Source of the DNA: QQUD01 sp039029915
Lineage (GTDB): Bacteria; Chloroflexota; Anaerolineae; Promineifilales; Promineifilaceae
Length of the DNA: 9,610 nt
Assembly: GCA_039029915.1 (NCBI GenBank)
Contig: JBCCFD010000318.1
Coordinates: 1 to 9,610 of the forward strand
Reading direction: 5' to 3'
Shown here: positions 1 through 6,110 of the stretch, piece after piece
How the letters are laid out: the number at the start of each line of letters is the position of its first letter
How positions within the stretch are numbered: the first letter of the stretch is position 1
Made by a program: the position numbers and the translations under genes
Notes under the pieces: generated by a model
Databases searched by the model: none
Seen by the model: only the letters and a program-made list of their open reading frames with translations
What the model was told of the DNA's origin: nothing

Positions 1-7
1 AAAATCG

Positions 8-2389
8 TTATGGCTTTGTGACGGTGATGGTTGTGCCGTCGCTGTCCCCATCTGGGTCTGTGTTCAGCGTGGCGTTATAAGGAAGCGATCCCGTTACATT
101 GGTAACCGTTAATGAAACCGTTTCATTCCAGCGTCGTAAATCATTCTTTTCGATAGTACATTCGCCCGAACTATCGGTGGTACAAGACCCCGATTGATTA
201 ATACTCCAGCCCCCTTCAACAAGTGCCCCACTAATACGATTCCCAGCATCGTCAGTGACCAAGATTGTAATATCCGCGGTCCAGAACCAGCCGTTTAGAC
301 CCGCTACACCATCAATATCCGCGACGAAGAGTTCGGTACCCGCGTCTGGGGTTGCCGTGGGTTCAGGTGTTTCTGTTGGGACAGGTGTATCAGTTGGAAC
401 CGGTGTGTCGGTTGGGATAGGTGTCTCCGTCGGAACCGGTGTCTCGGTAGGAATGGGTGTTTCCGTTGGAACCGGTGTGTCGGTTGGGATAGGTGTTTCC
501 GTTGGAATGGGCGTCTCGGTTGGAACCGGTGTGTTGGTAGGAATGGGTGTTTCCGTCGGTACAGGTGTCTCAGTTGGAACCGGTGTGTTTGTTGGTGTGG
601 GAGCAGGGTCGCCAGTCAGCTGAACAATGAGCTCAGGGGCAAAGCTGCCTTCCTTTGAACTAAAGCTGATGCTCTGTGCCTCACCCTTCGATAAACCAAA
701 AGAGACGAGCCCACTGCCTGCGACATAGCCCGTGACATCAATGTCTATCCAATCGTTGGCTGGGCTACTTCCCTCATGTGTGATGAGGGTGTCGAAAGCG
801 GGGGCGGTGCTGTATGTAACCGTATTTTCATCCCAGCTGTTGTCAGCAACAGAATGAACGTCAAATCCATTCCCATCAGATGATTCTGAGTAGAGGCGCA
901 AGGTGGCTGAGGCGATGTCGCCAGACAGGGTTGGTACGTCAAATTTTATGTAGCTGTTGACTTCCGGAGAGCCATCTACCTGCAGATTTGTACGCGTGCC
1001 GTAGTTGTTGCCTGTACGACGACCGTTAGTGAGACTGTCTTCAACGGCCGTTACTGTTATTGTTTCACCACCAGCGACCGGTGTTTCCGTTGGTGCTGGT
1101 GTGGCTGTGGGGTCGGGTTGCCCATCTAATGGACGGAATGTGACCTCACCCAAGCTGGCATCGACATGATGCATTAAAAATGCGGCTGAACCACTGTCTG
1201 GGGCATTGGCATCGTTTATAAAACCAACCAGCTGCCAATCTGCTGGTTCAGGGTCAGCGGCTGGCCACGCTTTAAAACGGTACTCATCCCCGCCATTGAT
1301 TGATTCAACCTGCATGAGGAAGATGTGCTCAACGCCATAAGCCAATTGGACATTGCCGTTGGTGTCCATAATGTTGCCACCCGCTGGATAGTTCGCCCCA
1401 AAGCTGTAGCCAATCATCTCTAAACCGGCTGTGGTGGCGGTCGACCAACGGTACCAGCCAATGCCGCCTAGCTGTTGCCAACCGGTCCTTGGCTGTTCGT
1501 TTTGCTCTTGGAAATGACCGCGCCAGCGTAGCATCCAGCCAACGCCTGGGCCATTGCTGGGATGTGAGAATCCGGCGGGATCATCAATCGCATGAATCGT
1601 GACGCGGGCTTCCGCTTCATAATTATCCCAGCTAATATCGCCAAAAGTGACAAACCGATCGTAATCTAAAACGGGTGAGCTACCGGTGTCAACATCATAC
1701 GGCCGTAAAGAGCCATCTGGCATAATTGTCCATTCACCGTCTACAACATGGGCCACATCGTGGATGTGGGTGACATTGTTCCAGTCAACGGAATAATTCA
1801 TGGGCCAAACATTGCCAGCCGTATATTGGAATGAAACTGTTTTGAGGGCGGTTTCGTTTGTAGAGGTATTGACCGCTTGAATATCAACGGTGTTTGTCCC
1901 GTTGTTGAGGGTGGTGTAATCGATTTCAATCATGAAATCACCATCCCGCGCCAAGCGACGTGTGTCAGCTCCAATCGTTAAGTCAGTAAACCCTCCAGAG
2001 CCGTTAACCTGATAACTTAAATCGATGTCGTTTAAGTTTGTGGCAGATACCCGTCCCGGAATGTTCACCCAATATTGGGAGTTTCCTAGATGGCCAAAAG
2101 CAAGCCCATTCTCATACCATACATTAATGGTGGGCATGGTGCTATTTGTGATTTGGTTTTGAAGCTGAGCTGCTGGTTGGGCAACCACGGCTGGACCAGT
2201 GTAACCACCTGGCGCTGGAATGGGTTTGGCAGATTGACCTGATTGAATAGGCTGCGGCACGGCTGTGCCATTCTGTAGGGTGGTAATAGATGAGGCGGAC
2301 TGTTCAGCTCTAAATGCCGACACGGTTCCGACACTCACGCTAAGCAATACAAAGAGTACGATCGAAAACTTCTGTAATTTTTTTAACAC
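8..2389 (-). CDS. Secreted multidomain carbohydrate-binding/adhesin-like protein with Pro/Thr-rich linkers
   Basis: A 793-residue exported protein. Residues 1-25 are a signal peptide (KK, then a hydrophobic core, ending VSA before FRAEQ). Visible blocks: about 88-190, an Ig-like beta domain (motif DTRRLARDGDFMIEID); about 195-422, a Trp-rich LamG/concanavalin-like jelly-roll (VDWNN, GWMLRWRGHF, YRFKAWP); 425-438, a short PT linker; about 443-592, a DNRLRE/CBM96-type module (NSYIKFDVPTLSG, ATLRLY, DENTVTYSTAP, IDVTGYV); about 595-681, a PTETP-type linker; about 685-793, a C-terminal Ig-like domain (FVADIDG, CTTDSSGECTI, with two cysteines that could pair). The start is GTG at 2389, with AGAGGA about 9 nt upstream. 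No catalytic motif is recognised, so a surface role in polysaccharide binding or adhesion is inferred. It lies on the same strand as padR, 153 bp downstream, but I see nothing linking them functionally. Domain names are from memory of family patterns. Confidence 0.85.
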   Translation of the reverse strand: MLKKLQKFSIVLFVLLSVSVGTVSAFRAEQSASSITTLQNGTAVPQPIQSGQSAKPIPAPGGYTGPAVVAQPAAQLQNQITNSTMPTINVWYENGLAFGHLGNSQYWVNIPGRVSATNLNDIDLSYQVNGSGGFTDLTIGADTRRLARDGDFMIEIDYTTLNNGTNTVDIQAVNTSTNETALKTVSFQYTAGNVWPMNYSVDWNNVTHIHDVAHVVDGEWTIMPDGSLRPYDVDTGSSPVLDYDRFVTFGDISWDNYEAEARVTIHAIDDPAGFSHPSNGPGVGWMLRWRGHFQEQNEQPRTGWQQLGGIGWYRWSTATTAGLEMIGYSFGANYPAGGNIMDTNGNVQLAYGVEHIFLMQVESINGGDEYRFKAWPAADPEPADWQLVGFINDANAPDSGSAAFLMHHVDASLGEVTFRPLDGQPDPTATPAPTETPVAGGETITVTAVEDSLTNGRRTGNNYGTRTNLQVDGSPEVNSYIKFDVPTLSGDIASATLRLYSESSDGNGFDVHSVADNSWDENTVTYSTAPAFDTLITHEGSSPANDWIDIDVTGYVAGSGLVSFGLSKGEAQSISFSSKEGSFAPELIVQLTGDPAPTPTNTPVPTETPVPTETPIPTNTPVPTETPIPTETPIPTDTPVPTETPIPTETPVPTETPIPTDTPVPTDTPVPTETPEPTATPDAGTELFVADIDGVAGLNGWFWTADITILVTDDAGNRISGALVEGGWSINQSGSCTTDSSGECTIEKNDLRRWNETVSLTVTNVTGSLPYNATLNTDPDGDSDGTTITVTKP
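347..607 (-). repeat. 18-bp-period tandem repeat encoding a (TPxPTE/D/N) linker
   Basis: About 14 imperfect 18-bp units encode the hexapeptide TP[VI]PT[ETDN] at residues 595-681 of the secreted protein. Units differ mainly at third codon positions (for example the Val and Thr codons), so it is not a recent pure expansion, but the unit order (V/I and E/D/N) is mosaic, as expected from slippage or unequal exchange. The linker is probably extended and possibly O-glycosylated, separating the carbohydrate-binding module from the C-terminal Ig-like domain. Confidence 0.9.
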
Positions 2390-2542
2390 GGCAACTTTTC
2401 CTCTACAAAGAATCTCTACATGCTTCTACTGTATGGAAACAAATACAATGCTTCCATGTTTAAGTGTAGTTGGGAAAAATCGCGGTTTCGCTTAAGAAAG
2501 TGAATGATTTTCTTTTTATGATTTATTTTGACAAAAAGAAAT

Positions 2543-3091
2543 TTATTGTTGAGTCAATCTTTGCATAAGCTGTTGGGCAATCTGTATCTCTGATTTTTGA
2601 TGATGGATACTCCATTCAATCACTAAACTGGATAACTCAGAATTTGGATCCATTTCGAGAAACTCTTCGACGATATAAAGTTGGCTGAGCTGCTCTTTAC
2701 TGTTTTGAATAAATTCGTTGAGTAATGAAATTAGGGCGTCAGGTTCAGTAAATTGGGCAAAATAGAGCTTGAGCAAAACGGGATGCTTGAGAACCGTCGG
2801 GGGAAGTTCGGCATGATTGAGCCATTGCTTGAATACAGCCGTTCCATCCTCTGTCACTTGAAAAAGCTGCTTGTTGGGTTTGCCCTGCTGTTCAACAAAC
2901 GCAGAGCTGGCTAGTGCATGTTGCTCAAGCCGGCGTAATTCTTTATAAATCTGGCTTTGGGCTGGGCTCCAGTAAAAATGTTTTAGATTTTGGGCACGCT
3001 TGCGAATTTCATATCCCGAAAGCGCTTCACCAGAGGCTAGCAACCCTAAAACGATATAGCTTGTATTAGGAAGTTCAAATTTCATAAACAT
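2543..3091 (-). CDS. PadR family transcriptional regulator
   Basis: A 182-residue winged-helix repressor of the PadR family. Residues about 10-85 form the winged helix-turn-helix (YIVLGLLASGEALSGYEIRKR, then SQIYKELRRLEQHAL as recognition region, then a wing with KQLFQVTEDG). Residues about 93-178 match the alpha-helical C-terminal dimerisation domain of the virulence-activator type. PadR proteins bind dyad operators at their own promoters, usually as repressors relieved by small molecules. Two in-frame starts exist: ATG at 3091 (MFMKFEL) and ATG at 3085 (MKFEL). Neither has a Shine-Dalgarno sequence. A minus-strand promoter (TTGTCA-N17-TAAAAT) puts the transcription start close to 3085, so a leaderless mRNA starting with the second ATG is likely. 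Divergent from the DUF6958-like gene, its probable target. The ligand is unknown. Confidence 0.92.
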   Translation of the reverse strand: MFMKFELPNTSYIVLGLLASGEALSGYEIRKRAQNLKHFYWSPAQSQIYKELRRLEQHALASSAFVEQQGKPNKQLFQVTEDGTAVFKQWLNHAELPPTVLKHPVLLKLYFAQFTEPDALISLLNEFIQNSKEQLSQLYIVEEFLEMDPNSELSSLVIEWSIHHQKSEIQIAQQLMQRLTQQ

Positions 3092-3120
3092 ATTTTATAT
3101 GACAATTTGACATATGACAA
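3092..3120 (-). promoter_or_regulatory. Putative padR promoter (TTGTCA-N17-TAAAAT)
   Basis: Read on the minus strand, TTGTCA (3120-3115) and TAAAAT (3097-3092) are separated by 17 bp. The predicted start of transcription falls about 7 nt past the -10, at or beside the ATG at 3085, implying a leaderless message. The promoter overlaps the divergent promoter and dyad 1, so PadR binding there would shut its own gene. Consensus reading only. Confidence 0.5.
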
Positions 3121-3135
3121 CTAGTCATATAAAAT
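3107..3135 (+). promoter_or_regulatory. Sigma70-type promoter of the DUF6958-like gene (TTGACA-N17-TAAAAT)
   Basis: A perfect -35 TTGACA (3107-3112) is followed after exactly 17 bp by TAAAAT (3130-3135). The likely transcription start is near 3141-3143, about 30 nt before the ribosome binding site GGAGG (3167-3171) and the ATG at 3176. Dyad 1 fills the spacer and dyad 2 covers the start point, the classic arrangement for repression. Confidence 0.7.
3112..3130. promoter_or_regulatory. Operator dyad 1 (ATATGAC-N5-GTCATAT), probable PadR site
   Basis: A perfect 7+7 bp inverted repeat with a 5-bp centre (AACTA), located exactly between the -35 and -10 of the rightward promoter and overlapping the leftward -35. 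Its length and dyad form suit a PadR dimer. An additional half site, ATATGAC, lies at 3097-3103. Confidence 0.7.
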
Positions 3136-3136
3136 G

Positions 3137-3153
3137 TATGACAATTAGTCATA
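3137..3153. promoter_or_regulatory. Operator dyad 2 (TATGAC-N5-GTCATA), probable PadR site
   Basis: A second inverted repeat, 6+6 bp around AATTA. Together with dyad 1 it makes a direct repeat: ATGACAA[C/T]TAGTCATATAAAA begins at 3114 and again at 3138, 24 bp apart, with a single difference over 21 bases. It covers the predicted transcription start of the rightward gene. Confidence 0.7.
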
Positions 3154-3175
3154 TAAAACAATATATGGAGGTTTT

Positions 3176-3475
3176 ATGAGTCAGTCCGAAATGATGGAAG
3201 CGTTACATCCAGATCCGAATAAAAACGGCACTCGTGTGACAAAAGCGACGTTTGAAGCATACCGTGAAGCGATCTTGAAGGTAATTCCCACTGATGATGA
3301 AGGAATCCAGTTTGTGGACCTGAGCAAGGCCGCTGAACCCCATGTTTCTAAAGAGCTTTTGGAAAACACATCGATTGGATGGTGGACAACCGTGGTGAAG
3401 CTTGATTTGGAAGCACGAGGGATTATTGAACGAGTGCCGGGTAAGGGGCGGCAAAGGGTTCGACGCTTGAAGTAG
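3176..3475 (+). CDS. DUF6958-like small winged-helix-like protein
   Basis: A 99-residue protein. The C-terminal part, GWWTTVVKLDLEARGIIERV followed by a basic tail (GKGRQRVRRLK), and the N-terminal LHPDPNKNG..V.KATFEAYREAILKVIP match my memory of the DUF6958 family. The helical pattern, with a Trp-rich middle and a basic C-terminus, suggests a winged-helix nucleic-acid-binding or adaptor fold, but no function is established. The start ATG at 3176 follows GGAGG (3167-3171) with a 4-nt gap. It sits divergently next to padR behind a promoter with two dyad operators, so it is likely the main gene controlled by PadR. A hairpin made of two AACGGCCGTT palindromes follows 19 nt after the stop. Confidence 0.8.
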   Translation: MSQSEMMEALHPDPNKNGTRVTKATFEAYREAILKVIPTDDEGIQFVDLSKAAEPHVSKELLENTSIGWWTTVVKLDLEARGIIERVPGKGRQRVRRLK

Positions 3476-3494
3476 AAAAGTTGTTTATTGGGAT

Positions 3495-3529
3495 AACGGC
3501 CGTTTTGTCGTTTGGGTAAAACGGCCGTT
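3495..3529 (+). terminator. Hairpin built from two inverted AACGGCCGTT copies, probable terminator
   Basis: AACGGCCGTTTT (3495-3506) and AAAACGGCCGTT (3518-3529) are perfect 12-bp reverse complements with an 11-nt loop, 19 nt after the stop of the DUF6958-like gene. The position suits a transcription terminator or 3' protecting stem. The tract after the stem (TCCCATTTAAAA) is only weakly T-rich, so Rho-independent termination is uncertain. Each arm is itself palindromic, so alternative cruciform forms are possible. Confidence 0.6.
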
Positions 3530-3815
3530 TCCCATTTAAAATCTTCCTGACCTACCCGATATCACAATCTACCTTTGTTTCTTACCGAAGAAGTAGCGTA
3601 TGAAACTGAAGCCCCATTGAATATCACCAACTTGGAAACTAATTCAAACACTTAATTTCCCCTTGTAACACCCCAGCATATAGAAATAGTAAGCATTACC
3701 AAATTAGCTCTCCGTAACTTTTTTGGGACTGGTACGGAACATTTGTTTCTTCTTATCAGTTCCGTGTCAGCCTAAAGAAAGTTAAAGCCATGACTTTGGC
3801 GAAGGAGAAAAATTT
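3530..3815. other. AT-rich intergenic stretch with one strong hairpin
   Basis: I see no convincing ORF or known RNA family here. The only clear structure is the stem-loop at 3729-3770, just upstream of the 45-codon ORF. No confident promoter was found. The stretch could be the 5' leader of the small ORF or hold an unrecognised small RNA. Confidence 0.4.
3729..3770 (+). promoter_or_regulatory. Stem-loop in the presumed leader of the small ORF
   Basis: CTGGTACGGAAC (3729-3740) can pair with GTTCCGTGTCAG (3759-3770) over 12 bp, including two G-U pairs, around an 18-nt pyrimidine-rich loop. It ends 33 nt before the small ORF's ribosome binding site. No T-tract follows, so it is not a typical terminator; a leader structure is more likely. 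The G-U pairs exist only when the plus strand is transcribed. Confidence 0.4.
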
Positions 3816-3953
3816 ATGGTAATTGAGGTTTTAATCGCTTTAAAAGATATCGTGATTGATTTTGGACCGGTCGCTTTAATTTTTGTAGAAGCCTACATTA
3901 TGATGAACGGTCGGCGGTCCGAAAAGCTAGAAAACGATGAAGACTCAAATTAG
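3816..3953 (+). CDS. Putative 45-residue small membrane-associated protein
   Basis: ATG at 3816 to TAG at 3951-3953 encodes 45 residues. The ribosome binding site AAGGAG (3802-3807) lies 8 nt before the ATG, one of the best in the window. Residues about 1-30 are hydrophobic to amphipathic with few charges (segments MVIEVLIAL and FGPVALIFVEAYIMM). The tail NGRRSEKLENDEDSN is polar, with Arg-Arg directly after the hydrophobic part, compatible with a single-pass N-out/C-in topology. I recognise no family. A 10-codon ORF (ATG 3790, stop TAA 3820-3822) overlaps its start and might couple translation, though it has no clear ribosome binding site. Downstream hairpins at 3985-4007 and 4205-4229 could end its transcript. 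Coding status is inferred from the start signal and composition. Confidence 0.5.
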   Translation: MVIEVLIALKDIVIDFGPVALIFVEAYIMMNGRRSEKLENDEDSN

Positions 3954-3984
3954 TTAAAGCGATAATTTGTAATAAACCTCAGAT

Positions 3985-4007
3985 AAATGGGCTGAAAAGA
4001 GCCATTT
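3985..4007 (+). terminator. Possible terminator hairpin after the small ORF
   Basis: AAATGGGCT (3985-3993) pairs with AGCCATTT (4000-4007) over 8 bp with one bulged G, around the loop GAAAAG. The last T residues of the stem continue into TTTTG. It lies 31 nt after the small ORF's stop. Weak but correctly oriented. Confidence 0.35.
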
Positions 4008-4204
4008 TGTGCAAACGAAACCGCATTTTTGGCCCATTTTCAATCAAGTGGAAGGGTTTTGCGAAAATTTTACAAATTGACTTGAAATAAGAGTTGTCGA
4101 AAATGTGAAATTTCCTAGGTGAAAACCAAAATTGAATTGCTTCTTTTTCAAGGTGCTTTTCGGTTTTTACATAATATCTGGGTTGAAATCCTAATCCATT
4201 TACA

Positions 4205-4229
4205 GAAGCCACTCAATATGAGTGGCTTC
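4205..4229. terminator. Perfect 10-bp hairpin, probable bidirectional terminator
   Basis: GAAGCCACTC (4205-4214) and GAGTGGCTTC (4220-4229) pair perfectly around AATAT. It lies 41 nt beyond the stop of the minus-strand gamma-glutamyltransferase gene and between convergent transcripts, the usual place for a bidirectional terminator. T-tracts on both sides are weak. Confidence 0.55.
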
Positions 4230-4269
4230 CCTTCATAAATTCTAAATATCAAAATATTTACAAAAAGAT

Positions 4270-5862
4270 TTATTTAACTGTTGCCGTTGAGCCACCACGC
4301 CGATTGTCGCCAGCCGCATGAAGCGTGCCGTCTGGGGTGCGCGTAACGGTGTGAACTCCACCAAAGTAGATGCTTCGTTCCGACCAGCGGTTAATTGGAT
4401 AGTCCATTCGACTTAAATCATAGACAGCAATTGGGTCAAACCCCGCTTCACATTGGAGCGCCCCGCTTTCGACGTGAACTCTGGCGGTATTAACGGCCGT
4501 TTCCAAATCCATTTTAAAATCAAGCAAATTACTGAGCACCTGCATGATGGCACTGCGAATGCGGATGCTGCCGCCGCTGCCTAGCACCATGCGAGGCTGT
4601 CCATCTTGCAATACCACAACCGGCGTCATCATCGTTGTAATGCGCTCTCCGGCTGGACGGCTGTGGAACCCTTTGGGGTGAAGATCAATTTCACCCATCA
4701 TGTTATTTGGAATAAAACCTGTATTGGGCACGACATAGCCCGCTGATTCCCCAGCCGTGGTGGTTAGGCTGACGGCTAGCCCTTCAGAATCAATAACGCT
4801 AAGATGACTTGTATTTTCGGGTGCATTAGGCTCAGTGACATACGGCGAAGCTTTGCCAAGCTCTAACGATGTATGAACTTGCTTGAGGTGCGGATTGACA
4901 AAGCGTTCAGCTAAAAAGCGCTCGGTTGCTTCTTCAATAGGCATCTCTTCCAAAGCGGCGTTCCATGCGCGTCGTGCACGATTGGTGGCAACCATGCTTT
5001 CGTATAGTAGCTGGAGATGCTTTGTGGAACCATGTTCATATTGAGCCACATCTAGGCCAGATAAGAGCTTTAATGTAAAGGCGGTCAGAACGCCCCCTGT
5101 AGAGCTCTGGCCCGGGAGCAGAATTTCGTATTCATGGTAGGGAATGCGAATAGAATCGGATTGGTGAACCTGATAGGCTGCTAAATCTTGAGCGGTGAGT
5201 AAACCTTGATGCGCCTGTTGATCTGCAACGATTTGTTGTGCCAAACGGCCGTTTCGTATTAATGCCTCGCCTTCTTCCGCTAGCGCTTCCAACGTTTCTG
5301 CAAGATCGGGAATAAACAGCTTTTCATGAGGCTCTATCATCCGCTCATTTTTGTAGAAGATCTCACGCATAGCGGGGGTGTAGGTATAAAGGGGTTCTAG
5401 GAGCTGGCAGGTGCGGGCTTGGAACGGTGTGATGGGTAGTCCATCTTTAGCCAGCTCAATGGCTGGCTGGAGGACGGTTTTTAAGGGTAAACGGCCGTGA
5501 TCAGACAAAAGTTGACATAAACCAAAAAGATTGCCCGGCACCGCCACAGAGGCGCGTCCGATGTAAAAGTCTTGGGTAGTAGCCCCAAAATCGATAGTCA
5601 CCTTATCAAAGTTGAGTCGTTCAGGGGACGTCCCGCCTAATCCGGGGGTGTTGCTGAAGAAATCGTAAACTTGAGAACGGCCGTTTTGTGCACTGTAAAT
5701 GTGGGCTAACCCACTGCCGCCTAAGTGCACGACGCCAATCTCACCCATAAACGAAGCAAATGCTGCCGCCACAGCCGCGTCAACCGCATTTCCCCCTAAC
5801 TTAAACATCTCAGCACCAGCAACGGCCGTTTCTGGCCCACCTGCTGAAATCACACCACCCAT
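4270..5862 (-). CDS. Gamma-glutamyltransferase family protein (Ntn hydrolase)
   Basis: A 530-residue member of the gamma-glutamyltranspeptidase family, which self-cleaves at a Thr that becomes the N-terminal nucleophile of the small subunit and then hydrolyses or transfers gamma-glutamyl groups. Visible: GGNAVDAAVAAA (23-34), R103 in GRASVAVPG at the substrate-arginine position, nucleophile T351 in the motif NTSHLSVID, IPNN (384-387), TTM (409-411) where E. coli has SSM, and the oxyanion-hole loop GSGGS (428-432). The small subunit would be 351-530. No signal peptide is present, so it is probably cytoplasmic, unlike the periplasmic E. coli enzyme. Start ATG 5862 is supported by GGGAG (5870-5874), 7 nt upstream. 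Several substrate-pocket positions differ from E. coli by hand alignment (see findings), so the exact substrate is open. It contains five ACGGCCGT cores. Divergent from the M20 peptidase gene, consistent with shared use of gamma-glutamyl compounds. Confidence 0.9.
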   Translation of the reverse strand: MGGVISAGGPETAVAGAEMFKLGGNAVDAAVAAAFASFMGEIGVVHLGGSGLAHIYSAQNGRSQVYDFFSNTPGLGGTSPERLNFDKVTIDFGATTQDFYIGRASVAVPGNLFGLCQLLSDHGRLPLKTVLQPAIELAKDGLPITPFQARTCQLLEPLYTYTPAMREIFYKNERMIEPHEKLFIPDLAETLEALAEEGEALIRNGRLAQQIVADQQAHQGLLTAQDLAAYQVHQSDSIRIPYHEYEILLPGQSSTGGVLTAFTLKLLSGLDVAQYEHGSTKHLQLLYESMVATNRARRAWNAALEEMPIEEATERFLAERFVNPHLKQVHTSLELGKASPYVTEPNAPENTSHLSVIDSEGLAVSLTTTAGESAGYVVPNTGFIPNNMMGEIDLHPKGFHSRPAGERITTMMTPVVVLQDGQPRMVLGSGGSIRIRSAIMQVLSNLLDFKMDLETAVNTARVHVESGALQCEAGFDPIAVYDLSRMDYPINRWSERSIYFGGVHTVTRTPDGTLHAAGDNRRGGSTATVK

Positions 5863-6110
5863 ACATTTTCTCCCGTGTTAGTTATTGGTAATTGGTGATT
5901 CGCGTTGACGTTCTTCACAACAATTCACCATTTGCTATTCTCTACTCCCCTCCATTCTACCCGCATTTCTTCATTCGCTAAAATGATTTGAACGTGTTAA
6001 AAAAAGGATAAAAGAAAAAGAATATAAGGATAAAAAATATATAGGATGTAATGGGAAATAGACTTTAGACTCTACAACCTGCTACTTGTAACTTGCCCCT
6101 TTTAAAAATT
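5863..6110. other. Divergent intergenic region between the gamma-glutamyltransferase and M20 genes
   Basis: Holds the gamma-glutamyltransferase ribosome binding site (5870-5874, minus strand), an ATTGGTAATTGGTGATT stretch near 5883-5900 with a 6-bp TGGTGA/TCACCA pairing further on, and an A/G-rich plus-strand tract at about 5997-6060 with three GGAT repeats. Both promoters must lie here, but I cannot place a convincing -35/-10 pair. The start of the M20 gene lacks a ribosome binding site. Confidence 0.5.

Larger units (their letters stand above)
3954..4269. other. AT-rich intergenic region between convergent units
   Basis: Apart from the hairpins at 3985-4007 and 4205-4229 nothing is recognised. 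A minus-strand open frame of 77 codons (GTG at 4212 to 3979) starts inside the second hairpin, lacks a ribosome binding site and has no familiar motif, so it is not called as a gene. The rest is A/T-rich without repeats. Confidence 0.5.

Noticed and set aside
347..607. CRISPR-like array
   Set aside because: Units are contiguous 18-bp coding repeats without spacers, in frame with a protein linker.
255..623. Plus-strand ORF of 122 codons rich in Val-Gly-Thr repeats
   Set aside because: It is the antisense reading of the 18-bp linker repeat; it has no ribosome binding site and its composition only mirrors the PTETP coding.
2433..2457. ATGGAA...TTCCAT inverted repeat upstream of the secreted-protein gene
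   Set aside because: 6-bp arms with a 13-nt gap in AT-rich DNA; could be an operator but is not distinguishable from chance.
3979..4212. Minus-strand 77-codon ORF starting with GTG
   Set aside because: The start is inside a perfect hairpin, there is no ribosome binding site, and the protein has no recognisable motif; chance open frame in AT-rich DNA is likelier.
5883..5935. Possible small transposable (MITE-like) element with TGGTGA/TCACCA ends
   Set aside because: Only 6 bp of matching, no target duplication seen; too weak to call.
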